Assembly (NCBI GenBank): GCA_020635905.1
Contig: JACJYV010000004.1
Coordinates: forward strand, 1 to 64,000
Direction of reading: 5' to 3'
Origin: Bacteroidia bacterium
Lineage (GTDB): Bacteria > Bacteroidota > Bacteroidia > J057 > JADKCL01
Length of the DNA: 64,000 nucleotides
Notes under the pieces: model-generated
Seen by the model: the letters and a program-made list of their open reading frames with translations, nothing else
What the model was told of the DNA's origin: nothing
Databases searched by the model: none
Part shown: piece by piece, positions 1 through 8,399 of the stretch
How positions within the stretch are numbered: position 1 is the stretch's first letter
How the letters are laid out: the number at the start of each line of letters is the position of its first letter
Made by a program: the position numbers and the translations under genes

Positions 1-1760
1 CGGGTTGTGATACAGTGATTGTGATCATCAATGTGATCCCGGTCAACGATCCGCCGGTCATTGTGGATTCCTTCGGAGTTGCAGTTGATACCCTGCGTGA
101 CACCACGCCTGAGGATACCCCGATTGTGATTTGCATCAATGCCATTGATCCGGACGGAGACGCTTATGCGATTGATACCTTGAGTGGACCTTCCAATGGT
201 ACCTATGTACAGATCAGCGACAGCTGCTTCATCTACTCACCAGACAGCAACTTCAACGGTGATGATACCCTGGTGCTCGTGCTGTGTGATACAGGAACCC
301 CGACCGCCTGTGATACGGTGGTGGTAATCATTACTGTGACCCCGGTCAACGATCCGCCGGTTGCAATTGATGACTTTGCCAACACGGTTTCGGGAGGTTC
401 TGTGGTAATCAACGTTCAGGGTAATGACTACGACGTGGACGGAGATTCGCTGACCACAGGCACCACTTTCGGTGGACCTTCACATGGTACGGTTGTGATC
501 AACCCCGACGGTAGTATCACCTACACGGCTGATTCCAACTTTGTGGGTAATGACACCCTGTTCTATGTGATCTGTGACGGTGGTAATCCGAACCTGTGCG
601 ACACTGCCATGGTTGTGATCACGGTGGGAACTTCCGGACCAGTTGCAGTGGATGATTATGCCACGGTGGCCAACGACACCTCAGTGGTGATCGATGTAAC
701 CGCCAACGACCAGAACCCGCTGGGTGGTGGCCTGACGGTGACCCTGTGCAGCCAGCCTGCAAACGGTACAGCAACGGTGAATCCGAACGGAACCATTACC
801 TATGTGCCCAACAGCGGCTATGTGGGAACGGATTCCTTCTGCTACATGATCTGCGATACCCTGGGTAACTGCGCCACTGCGATGGTTTACATCAACGTGA
901 CCCCTGGTCTGAACAATCCGCCCGATGGTCGTCAGGATTGCTTCACCACGCCTGAGAATACGCCAATCATGCTGAATGTGGGCTGGAACGACTTTGATCC
1001 GGACGGTGACCCGATCACGACCACGGCAATCGTATGCGGACCCTACTATGGTCAGGCTTACATCATCAATAACGACAGTATATTCTACATCCCGAACTTC
1101 GGATTTACGGGTCTGGATACGATATGCTATGTGGTTTGCGATAATGGTAACCCGGCGCTTTGCGATACCACCCACGCCTATGTGATGGTGGTGCCGATCA
1201 ATGATCCGCCGGTGGCAGTCAATGACAGTGCAACCACGGATTCTGGTAAGGCAGTGGTGATTGCGGTGAAACTGAACGACAGCGATCCGAATGGAGACAG
1301 CCTCACGGTCGGAATTATTACCAACCCGACCAATGGTTCTGCTTCCATCAACAGCGATGGCACGATCAATTACATCCCGAATCCAGGATTCACGGGGGTT
1401 GACAGCTTCGCTTATGTGATCTGTGACCAGGGCTTCCCGCCGCTGTGCGATACGGCCTGGGTTTTCATCACGGTGACTCCTCCGCCAAGCTGTCAGATTA
1501 CCATCCCGAATGCGTTTACACCTAACGGAGACAACCAAAACGACCTCTGGGTGATCCAGAACATTGGTTGCTACCCGAACAACCAGTTGTGGGTGTACAA
1601 CCGTTGGGGTAACCTGGTTTATACGGCCGCTCCCTATAATAACACCTGGGACGGAACGGATAATAATGGCAACCCGCTGCCCGATGGTACTTACTATTAT
1701 GTTCTTGACCTGGGAGATGGCAACCCACCAAGAACTGGATTCGTGATAATATTCCGCTAA
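1..1760 (+). CDS. Giant Ig/cadherin-repeat adhesin with CHU_C (T9SS type B) tail, 5' truncated
   Basis: The frame is open to the left edge of the window (codons for G-C-D-T precede the first possible start), so this is the C-terminal part of a larger cell-surface protein. About five tandem repeats of 90-100 residues are visible, separated by a V-N-D-P-P-V linker and carrying acidic D-x-D-G-D loops typical of calcium-binding cadherin-like or VCBS/Big_9 domains. The last roughly 90 residues (IPNAFTPNGDNQND, then NRWGN, then WDG and PDGTYYY) match the gliding-motility-associated C-terminal domain (CHU_C), the type B sorting domain for T9SS. Proteins of this type are exported through the outer membrane and stay on the surface as adhesins or gliding factors, SprB being the best known. 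A PorP/SprF-family gene follows at once, which is the usual partnership for type B cargo. The ligand is unknown. Confidence 0.9.
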   Translation, partial: GCDTVIVIINVIPVNDPPVIVDSFGVAVDTLRDTTPEDTPIVICINAIDPDGDAYAIDTLSGPSNGTYVQISDSCFIYSPDSNFNGDDTLVLVLCDTGTPTACDTVVVIITVTPVNDPPVAIDDFANTVSGGSVVINVQGNDYDVDGDSLTTGTTFGGPSHGTVVINPDGSITYTADSNFVGNDTLFYVICDGGNPNLCDTAMVVITVGTSGPVAVDDYATVANDTSVVIDVTANDQNPLGGGLTVTLCSQPANGTATVNPNGTITYVPNSGYVGTDSFCYMICDTLGNCATAMVYINVTPGLNNPPDGRQDCFTTPENTPIMLNVGWNDFDPDGDPITTTAIVCGPYYGQAYIINNDSIFYIPNFGFTGLDTICYVVCDNGNPALCDTTHAYVMVVPINDPPVAVNDSATTDSGKAVVIAVKLNDSDPNGDSLTVGIITNPTNGSASINSDGTINYIPNPGFTGVDSFAYVICDQGFPPLCDTAWVFITVTPPPSCQITIPNAFTPNGDNQNDLWVIQNIGCYPNNQLWVYNRWGNLVYTAAPYNNTWDGTDNNGNPLPDGTYYYVLDLGDGNPPRTGFVIIFR

Positions 1761-1790
1761 TTCGTAACTTACATGAAAATTTGCCCTGAA

Positions 1791-2717
1791 ATGAAAACAA
1801 TAAAAAGGCTCGGAATCGCTTGCGTGCTGCTTCTGATGGTCCTCCCGGCATTTGGCCAGCAGGATCCACAGTACAGTATGTATATGTTCAATGGGCTGGC
1901 GCTTAACCCTGCCTATGCAGGAAGCCGGGAGGCAATCTCTGCGACCTTCCTGCTTCGCAAACAATGGGTTGGGATTGAGGGTGCACCCTTTACCCAGTCA
2001 CTTGCAGTGCACGGGCCTTCGCGCAACGAAAGACATGGCTTTGGGGTCCAGGTAGTCAACGACTACCTGGGCATCACCCATCAGCTGTGGATTTTGCCAT
2101 CCTATGCCTACAGGATTCCCATGGGAGCGGGCCACCTCTCCCTGGGACTTCAGGCCGGGATGCTCAACTATCAGAATAAATGGTCGAAGGTTACCACTGG
2201 CGATCCGGACAACGTCCTGCCCAAAACGGACCAGAGTCTGGTCCTGCCTGAGGTTGGAACGGGTATTTACTATAATACCCAGCGATTCTTTGCCGGGGTT
2301 TCCATGCCCAACATTCTGAAAAACGTGTACAAAGACAAGAGTAATCCTGCTTTCCAAATTCAGGCCCAACAGGTGAGGCATATCTTTGCCACCACGGGAG
2401 TGGTTATTCCGCTGACAGAGGACGTGGATTTCCGGCCTTCTGTGCTCTTCAAGTACGCCGAAGGCGCACCCATGCAGTTTGACCTGAACGCCAGTGTGAT
2501 GTTTAAAAAAGCCTTCTGGCTGGGTGCTTCCTTCCGTACAGGAGACGCGGTACTCATGATGGCCGAATACGTTCACAATTACCGTTGGCGGGTAGGATAT
2601 GCATTCGACTATTCTATTTCCAAATTGAATCAATTCAACCGGGGTTCTCATGAAGTGATGCTGGGATTTGATTTTGGCTTTGCGAAAAAACGTGTATTGT
2701 CACCCCGATTCTTTTGA
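1791..2717 (+). CDS. PorP/SprF family type IX secretion membrane protein
   Basis: A 308-residue outer-membrane protein. The start at 1791 is preferred over the ATG at 1773 because it puts a clean signal peptide (MKTIKRLGIACVLLLMVLPA, cleaved near FGQ) at the N-terminus. The mature start Q-D-P-Q-Y-S-M-Y-M-F-N, followed by NPAYAGSRE, is the hallmark of the PorP/SprF family, and the rest has the alternating pattern of a beta-barrel ending in an aromatic residue. PorP/SprF proteins associate with T9SS; SprF-type members are needed for export or anchoring of one adjacent type B adhesin. It sits 30 bp after the CHU_C adhesin and its stop lies about 20 bp before the next start, so the genes are probably co-transcribed. 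Confidence 0.9.
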   Translation: MKTIKRLGIACVLLLMVLPAFGQQDPQYSMYMFNGLALNPAYAGSREAISATFLLRKQWVGIEGAPFTQSLAVHGPSRNERHGFGVQVVNDYLGITHQLWILPSYAYRIPMGAGHLSLGLQAGMLNYQNKWSKVTTGDPDNVLPKTDQSLVLPEVGTGIYYNTQRFFAGVSMPNILKNVYKDKSNPAFQIQAQQVRHIFATTGVVIPLTEDVDFRPSVLFKYAEGAPMQFDLNASVMFKKAFWLGASFRTGDAVLMMAEYVHNYRWRVGYAFDYSISKLNQFNRGSHEVMLGFDFGFAKKRVLSPRFF

Positions 2718-2737
2718 CCCATTGGTATTTTGACTCC

Positions 2738-4924
2738 ATGAAACAACACCTTACCTTAATTGGCATTTTTATTATTTCAGGAATTTTATTTTCTGCCTGT
2801 GGCCCTTCCGCGATGACCCGTAGGGCCGATAAATTGTATGATGCCCTGGCCTACATGAAGGCCGCAAACCAGTACAAAAAGATTCTCAAAAAGGATTCGA
2901 CTGATACTTACGTCATGTCCAGGCTGGCCAATTGTTACCTCCAGGCCAATGAGTACAAAAAGTCGGTCTATTGGTACCAGAAAGTAACCAATCTCGATCC
3001 GGGAATTCCTGAAAATCAGTTCAACTACGGCCAGATGCTGATGGCCAATAAGCAGTATGACGAAGCGGCCATCTGGTTTAAGAAATTCCTTGAATTTCTG
3101 CCTGATGACAAGCTGGCCCTCAAGGCCCTGGAATCCTGCCAAAACTGGCGGGAACTGATGAAAGATTCCTCCTTGTACAACATTTCTGAAGGAGAATTCA
3201 ATTCTCCTTCTGCAGATTTTGCCCCTCTGATCGATGGAAATAAAGTGATTTTTGCCTCGGCCAGAACGGATGATAAGTTCATTTTCGCCTGGACGGAAAA
3301 GAACTTCCTTGACCTCTACGAAGTGGAAGTAGGGGAGGAGGGGGATTTTGGCGAACCCAAACTGATGAAGGGGCGGGTTAATTCCAAATTCCACGAAGCA
3401 GTGCCTACCATTTCAGCCTCGGGTGATACCATGTATTTTACCCGGAATAATTTTAATAATGGACGGATTGGATTTGACGATCACCGTACCATTACCCTGA
3501 AAACCTATTTTGCCCGCCGTTCGAAGAATGGGAAAAAATGGGTGAAGGTGAAAGAATTCGAATATAATAACGACAATTATTCGATCGGTCACCCTGCCAT
3601 CGGCCCCAAAGGGAAGTTTCTTTACCTGGCTTCTGACATGCCTGGCGGCCAGGGCGGCACAGATATTTATGTGTGCCGCAGGGAAGGAGACCATTGGGGT
3701 GAACCCCAGAATCTGGGACCAACCATCAACACGGAGGGTGATGAAATGTTCCCCTGGGTAAGCCCTGAAGGCGTATTATACTTTGCCAGCGACGGCCATC
3801 CCGGGCTGGGAAGCCTGGACGTTTTCCGGGCAGACAAGGATGCCTCAGGCAAGTTCGAAAAGCCGGTCAACATGGGCTATCCCATCAACACTCCCCAGGA
3901 CGATTTCCACCTGGTGATGGAAGCAGGTGGCAACACGGGTTACCTTTCCTCCAACCGCGACGGAGGCATGGGCGACGACGACATTTACTATTTCCGGGCC
4001 AAGAAACTGCTGAAAGGCCTGGTGGTGGACAAGAAAACCCGCCAACCCATTGATAATCCACGGCTTGAGTTTTATGTCTATCAGGAACTGGACGGGGTGA
4101 CTTTGGGCGATCCCAAAGGAGAATTTTCCTATGGAATCAAACCCAATTATGAATACTCCATCATCGCCTCCAAACCCGGATATCAGGATGCGAAAATTAT
4201 CCCCACTGCCCGTCAACTTGCCGGAAAAGATCCAATTGAACTGGAACTGGCCAAATCTGAGGAATGTGGTCCTGAATTCGTTTTGATGGGTGAGGTGATT
4301 GACATTGAAAACAATCCTATCAAAGGTTCGCCCGTGCGGGTAATTCTCAAGGAGAAAGTGATTTACACGGATGATAACGGTAAATTTTCCATGCCACTGG
4401 CTCCCAATCAGGACTACGTAGTGGTAGCTATGGGCGGCGAAGGCCGCCCTGACAAAGAGGAAGAGGTTACCACCAAAGGTCTGGATGAATCTGCCGAAAT
4501 TCCTGTAACCCTGATGCTGGATCCCACTTACGAGGATACGGGCAAGGTGTTTTACATCATTTATTACAACTACGACCGCTACTCGATCAGGAGGGATGCC
4601 TCTGAGGAACTGGAGCGGGTGGCGAAATTTATGTACAAATACCCGACCATCATTGTGGAACTTTCCTCCCACACGGACAGCCGCGGTAGCGTCACTTATA
4701 ATGACCGCCTTTCCCGCGACCGGGCCAAATCTGCTTACGATTACCTGATCAGCAAAGGAGTGGAACCCGAACGCCTGACTTACAAGTGGTTTGGGGAAAC
4801 CATGCTGGTAAATGATTGCAATGACGGAAAGGAATGCGAGGAAGATGAGCACCAGTTGAATCGCCGTACGGAATTTCGATTCATGGGATTTGTGGGCGGT
4901 AAGAAAGTTCGCAGAAAGGATTAA
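2738..4924 (+). CDS. OmpA-family lipoprotein with TPR, PD40 propeller and carboxypeptidase-regulatory domains
   Basis: A 728-residue envelope protein. The ATG at 2738 is chosen over an upstream TTG (2714) because it gives a lipoprotein signal with lipobox F-S-A-C. Order of parts: TPR-like helices (about 25-130), a PD40/WD40-like propeller (about 150-420, with repeated Y-F-A-S-D and G-G-T-D-I-Y motifs), two carboxypeptidase-regulatory-like beta domains (about 425-490 and 515-590), and a C-terminal OmpA peptidoglycan-binding domain (about 600-715, with SSHTDSRG and the final L-N-R-R-T-E-F-R). Known members of this architecture, such as PorE of T9SS, link outer-membrane secretion parts to the cell wall. 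It lies in one run with PorP/SprF and a close paralogue, so a role in anchoring the adhesin machinery is likely but inferred. Confidence 0.88.
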   Translation: MKQHLTLIGIFIISGILFSACGPSAMTRRADKLYDALAYMKAANQYKKILKKDSTDTYVMSRLANCYLQANEYKKSVYWYQKVTNLDPGIPENQFNYGQMLMANKQYDEAAIWFKKFLEFLPDDKLALKALESCQNWRELMKDSSLYNISEGEFNSPSADFAPLIDGNKVIFASARTDDKFIFAWTEKNFLDLYEVEVGEEGDFGEPKLMKGRVNSKFHEAVPTISASGDTMYFTRNNFNNGRIGFDDHRTITLKTYFARRSKNGKKWVKVKEFEYNNDNYSIGHPAIGPKGKFLYLASDMPGGQGGTDIYVCRREGDHWGEPQNLGPTINTEGDEMFPWVSPEGVLYFASDGHPGLGSLDVFRADKDASGKFEKPVNMGYPINTPQDDFHLVMEAGGNTGYLSSNRDGGMGDDDIYYFRAKKLLKGLVVDKKTRQPIDNPRLEFYVYQELDGVTLGDPKGEFSYGIKPNYEYSIIASKPGYQDAKIIPTARQLAGKDPIELELAKSEECGPEFVLMGEVIDIENNPIKGSPVRVILKEKVIYTDDNGKFSMPLAPNQDYVVVAMGGEGRPDKEEEVTTKGLDESAEIPVTLMLDPTYEDTGKVFYIIYYNYDRYSIRRDASEELERVAKFMYKYPTIIVELSSHTDSRGSVTYNDRLSRDRAKSAYDYLISKGVEPERLTYKWFGETMLVNDCNDGKECEEDEHQLNRRTEFRFMGFVGGKKVRRKD

Positions 4925-4969
4925 TTAACCTGTAATAAGCCCAAAAGTGGCCCAAAGGAGATTTTTTGC

Positions 4970-7168
4970 ATGAAAAAGTGGATGTTTTATTCGCTGGCTT
5001 TTCTCCTGATCGGGGGTGCAAATTTCCCTGTAAAAACTTTTGCCCAGACTCCCAACCTTGCCCGGGCAGATCGGGCCTATTTTAATCTGGCGTATGCAGA
5101 TGCAGCCGAACAATACCTGAAAGCCCTGAAAAAATATCCGGGTAACAAGGAAATCATGGTCAAACTGGCTGATTGTTACCGCCGTCAGAATGATTTTACC
5201 AACGCGGAATACTGGTACAAGCAGGTCACCAAGTTTCAGTCTGTGGACCCGATCAATAAGTATTACTACGGGCGCAGCCTCATGAATAACCGCAAATATG
5301 ACGAGGCCGAAAAATGGTTTGCCGAATACCTGAAGGAGCGTCCGGAAGATGTGCGGGCCCAACGGATGCTGGATGCCTGCCAGACGCATGAGGATTTTAT
5401 GATGGATGCCTCATTATGGGAGGTCAAACCAGTCAATATCAATACCTCAAAATCTGATTTCAGTCCTGTGATGAAGGACGATCAGTTGTATTTCGCCTCG
5501 GCCCGGGGGCGGGATCCGTTTGTTTTCAGGTGGAATGAACACAAATTTCTGGATATTTATGTGTCAACCATAGGGGAGGAGGCGTCTTTGAGCGAACCCC
5601 GCCAGATGAAGGGCACAGTGAATACAAAATTTCACGAAGCCACCGCCACATTTTCTCCCAAAGGAGATACCATTTATTTTACCCGCAATAATTTTTTCCA
5701 GGGCAAGATCAAAACAGATGAGCAAAAAATCATTCGCCTCAAAACTTACAGCGCTTATAAAGTAGGAGGGAAGTACCTGCATGTCAAGGATTTTCCCTTT
5801 AACAGCGACGATTATTCTGTCGGGCATCCCTGCCTTTCACCTGATGGGAAAGGATTGTATTTCGCCTCAGACATGCCTAACGGATTTGGAGGCACGGATA
5901 TTTACCGCTCTTTTTTGGGTGAAAAAGGGTGGGGCCAGCCTGAAAATCTGGGCCCCACGGTCAATACGCCGGGCAATGAAATGTTTCCCTGGATCGGCGA
6001 GTCTGGCGACCTTTATTTTGCCTCTGAGGGGCACAAGGGCATGGGAGGAATGGACATTTTCAGGGCGAAACGCAATGGAGAACTGTTTGGCATTGCCTAC
6101 AACCTGGGCTATCCCATCAACTCACCTTTGGATGATTTTGGCTTTGTGATGGATGAAAAAAAGCGGATTGGCTTTTTCTCTTCCAACCGCCCGGGCGGGG
6201 CAGGCGACGACGATGTGTACTCGTTTCGTATGCGCGACCTGCTGATGGGTTGGGTGGTGGAAAAGGGAACAGGAAATCCAATTGAAGCTCCCAAAATTGA
6301 TGTGTACGATTTTACCAAACTCGAAAACAGCACCCTGGGTGACGAGGAGGGCAGCTTCCGCTACGGGGTTTCACGGGAAAAGGGTTATTACTTGGTGGCG
6401 AGTAAATCGGGCTATAAGGAAGCAAAAAAGCGCATTACCCCCGAGATGCTGGACGGAAAAGACCCTTTGATTCTGGAACTGGAACCCATCAAAAAGTGTA
6501 ATCCCGTTTACACCCTTTTGGGGGATGTGGTGGACCACAGTACTGCTCCCTTGCCGGGCCGCAAGGTGCGGGTGATTCTGAAGGAAGAAGTGATTTACAC
6601 GGACGAAAATGGCGAGTTTGCCCTCGAACTGGCTCCCAATCAGGACTATGTGGTGGTGGCTACGGGTGAAAACGGGCAACCTGATAAAATCAGGGAAATC
6701 ACCACCAAAGGACTTCCATTGGAGGATACCCAGGTGAATGTGCGCCTGCAGATGGACCCCATGCGTGACGATACGGGCAAGGTGTTTTACATCATTTATT
6801 ACAACTACGACAAGCACGACATTCGCCAGGATGCCTCTGAGGAACTGGACCGCGTGGTGAAATTCATGAAAAAATACCCCAATATTCTGGTGGAACTCAC
6901 AGCTCATACAGATTCGCGGGGGACCACTCCCTACAATCAAAGATTGTCGCGCGACCGTGCGGTGGAAGCCTATCAGTACATCACCCGCAACGGGGTCGAA
7001 AAGGATCGCCTGACCTATCAATGGAAGGGGGAAACCATGCTGACCAACGACTGCGCGGACGGGGTGCATTGTACGGAATACGAGCACCAGCTGAACCGCA
7101 GGACGGAATTTCGCTTCATGGGCTTCCAGGCGAACAGCGAGGCAGAGGAAAATTCGAAGCATAAATGA
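4970..7168 (+). CDS. OmpA-family protein with TPR, PD40 and carboxypeptidase-regulatory domains (tandem paralogue)
   Basis: A 732-residue paralogue of the upstream gene with the same domain order and near-identical motifs (YYNYDKHDIRQDASEEL near 609, TAHTDSRG, QLNRRTEFRFMGF). Unlike its neighbour it has a conventional signal peptide ending A-Q-T with no lipobox cysteine, so the tandem pair would place one lipid-anchored and one soluble or peptidoglycan-bound copy in the periplasm. The 45 bp between the two genes shows no terminator, and the last four bases overlap the next start (ATGA), which argues for a single operon. The pair probably arose by tandem duplication. A link to T9SS anchoring comes from context only. 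Confidence 0.88.
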   Translation: MKKWMFYSLAFLLIGGANFPVKTFAQTPNLARADRAYFNLAYADAAEQYLKALKKYPGNKEIMVKLADCYRRQNDFTNAEYWYKQVTKFQSVDPINKYYYGRSLMNNRKYDEAEKWFAEYLKERPEDVRAQRMLDACQTHEDFMMDASLWEVKPVNINTSKSDFSPVMKDDQLYFASARGRDPFVFRWNEHKFLDIYVSTIGEEASLSEPRQMKGTVNTKFHEATATFSPKGDTIYFTRNNFFQGKIKTDEQKIIRLKTYSAYKVGGKYLHVKDFPFNSDDYSVGHPCLSPDGKGLYFASDMPNGFGGTDIYRSFLGEKGWGQPENLGPTVNTPGNEMFPWIGESGDLYFASEGHKGMGGMDIFRAKRNGELFGIAYNLGYPINSPLDDFGFVMDEKKRIGFFSSNRPGGAGDDDVYSFRMRDLLMGWVVEKGTGNPIEAPKIDVYDFTKLENSTLGDEEGSFRYGVSREKGYYLVASKSGYKEAKKRITPEMLDGKDPLILELEPIKKCNPVYTLLGDVVDHSTAPLPGRKVRVILKEEVIYTDENGEFALELAPNQDYVVVATGENGQPDKIREITTKGLPLEDTQVNVRLQMDPMRDDTGKVFYIIYYNYDKHDIRQDASEELDRVVKFMKKYPNILVELTAHTDSRGTTPYNQRLSRDRAVEAYQYITRNGVEKDRLTYQWKGETMLTNDCADGVHCTEYEHQLNRRTEFRFMGFQANSEAEENSKHK

Positions 7169-7716
7169 TCAGAAAGGGATTTTTCAGGTTGATTCTGGTT
7201 GGATGCTGTTTTCTGGGGATGCAGACTGACCTTTGGGGAAACGGAGGAAATCACTTTATGAGGGAGGCGCTGACCGGGCAAAATAAAGTGTGGGGCAAAG
7301 TGGTGGATGTGCTGACGGGAGAGGGATTGTCTTTTGTGCGGGTGGAAGTTTTTCAAAATCAGAACCTGGTATTTGCAGGAATCACTGACGAAAATGGACA
7401 TTTTTCAATTCCCGTCCCTGAAAATGGCGATCTGGTACTCTATTTCCGCAAACCCAACTGGGAAGCCAGGGTAGTCCCTTTTCAGGCCGAAGCATACCAG
7501 GGGGAATTCATTTCGTTGGAAATGAGCAAATTGCAGATGCAACGCAGAATTGAAATCCACATGAAGCCCATGGTGATGGAAGGAAACAAAAAAGTGGAGG
7601 TAAAGCCAGCGAAAAACCTCCCAGCCATGGATTATTCAGGATTGTTGGAGCATCAATGGAATAAAGAGAAGGATTTCCGCGAGGTGGAGGAAAATAAAAA
7701 AACGGTTCAGGATTGA
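7165..7716 (+). CDS. Secreted carboxypeptidase-regulatory-like domain protein
   Basis: A 183-residue protein starting with a four-base overlap on the preceding OmpA gene. The N-terminus (MIRKGFFRLILVGCCFLGMQ) looks like a signal peptide; residues about 40-120 (VWGKVVDVLTGEGLSFVRV, then a T-D-E-N-G-H-F turn) fit a carboxypeptidase-D regulatory-like beta-sandwich, the same kind of domain found inside the two upstream OmpA proteins. The C-terminal 50 residues are charged and lysine-rich. No catalytic motif is visible. The translational coupling suggests it works with the OmpA/PorP locus, perhaps as an accessory periplasmic part; this is inference. Confidence 0.7.
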   Translation: MIRKGFFRLILVGCCFLGMQTDLWGNGGNHFMREALTGQNKVWGKVVDVLTGEGLSFVRVEVFQNQNLVFAGITDENGHFSIPVPENGDLVLYFRKPNWEARVVPFQAEAYQGEFISLEMSKLQMQRRIEIHMKPMVMEGNKKVEVKPAKNLPAMDYSGLLEHQWNKEKDFREVEENKKTVQD

Positions 7717-7762
7717 ACATTGCTTAACTTCAACCCGGCACGAAGCTTGCTGAAGAAATCAG

Positions 7763-8257
7763 ATGAATTTGAAACTCAGAATTTCCGCCCTGATGATCGC
7801 CCTTTTTGCCTTCAGTTGGCTGGGCATGCGCCTGGCTGACAGCAAGATCAAAGGGACCTTTTTTCCCGATTCGCAATTGCACCAAAACGACGAGGGAATA
7901 CCTCACTGCGCCATTGATTCAGGTGCGGGCATGGTAATGGAGCTGACCCAATTGTACAGAAATGATCTCTTCCTTTCCGAAGAAAAGAACACCCTGCGCC
8001 TGCGTATCCATTTTGCCACCCCGCCTGTGGCGGGACAAAAATATTCCCTGCCCACCCCAGGGGTGACGGTCTGCTACCGTGAGGAAGGCAAATTGCTCAT
8101 GTTTGAAAGCTACAACGGGTTGGGAACCCTGCAATTCAATTCCATTTCAGACAAGAAAATTGCCGGCAAAATCGACCTGAAACTGGTCAAACCTCACCAC
8201 AACATGTCTAATTCTGATTACCATTACATGGGTGGGGAATTTAGCTGTAAACCGTGA
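7763..8257 (+). CDS. Hypothetical secreted protein
   Basis: A 164-residue protein that I do not recognise. Residues about 5-25 are hydrophobic (LRISALMIALFAFSWLGM), compatible with a signal peptide or a single anchor, with no lipobox. The rest looks beta-rich, with two cysteines in the body (HCAID, VCYREE) and one near the end (FSCKP). It ends with a TGA that overlaps a repeat unit: the last codons AAA CCG TGA contain the heptamer AAACCGT that is arrayed just downstream, so the true C-terminus may have been altered by repeat insertion. It lies 46 bp after the OmpA-locus genes and could be the last gene of that unit. Confidence 0.6.
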   Translation: MNLKLRISALMIALFAFSWLGMRLADSKIKGTFFPDSQLHQNDEGIPHCAIDSGAGMVMELTQLYRNDLFLSEEKNTLRLRIHFATPPVAGQKYSLPTPGVTVCYREEGKLLMFESYNGLGTLQFNSISDKKIAGKIDLKLVKPHHNMSNSDYHYMGGEFSCKP

Positions 8258-8339
8258 GTTTTAAGCTGCAAGCTACTGGCTTCGAGCTGCAAGCTTTCCT
8301 TCAATTCAAAAAAACCGCAAACCGCAAACCGCAAACCGT
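8249..8339. repeat. AGCTGCAAGC pair and AAACCGC/T heptamer array
   Basis: Immediately after the stop at 8257 are two copies of AGCTGCAAGCT (8264-8274 and 8285-8295, 21 bp apart). They are followed by four head-to-tail heptamers, AAACCGC three times and AAACCGT once (8312-8339). A lone AAACCGT at 8249-8255 overlaps the stop codon upstream. Related heptamers occur at 42054-42284, and an AGCTGCGAGC variant lies inside a coding gene at 53651-53674. No ORF or RNA is apparent here. The array ends just before a good promoter. Confidence 0.85.
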
Positions 8340-8342
8340 ATT

Positions 8343-8373
8343 ATTGCTGCTTGCGGGTAAAATTCTATCTTTG
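8343..8373 (+). promoter_or_regulatory. Bacteroidota-type promoter for the 8400 gene
   Basis: TATCTTTG at 8366-8373 matches the TAnnTTTG -7 element; ATTG at 8343-8346, 19 bp upstream, is one base off the TTTG -33 element. Transcription would begin near 8380, about 20 nt before the TTG start of the downstream gene. Confidence 0.5.
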
Positions 8374-8399
8374 GGAAAATTGATCAGGAAATCGATCCT

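Noticed and set aside
681..1964. 427-codon open frame on the minus strand across the adhesin gene
   Set aside because: It is antisense to strongly supported Ig repeats and PorP; its length comes from the codon bias of the repeats, and its composition (His/Arg/Val-rich) fits no protein family.
3845..4852. 335-codon minus-strand frame opposite the OmpA lipoprotein
   Set aside because: Shadow of a well-supported gene; a similar shadow appears opposite each OmpA paralogue because the coding strands are homologous.
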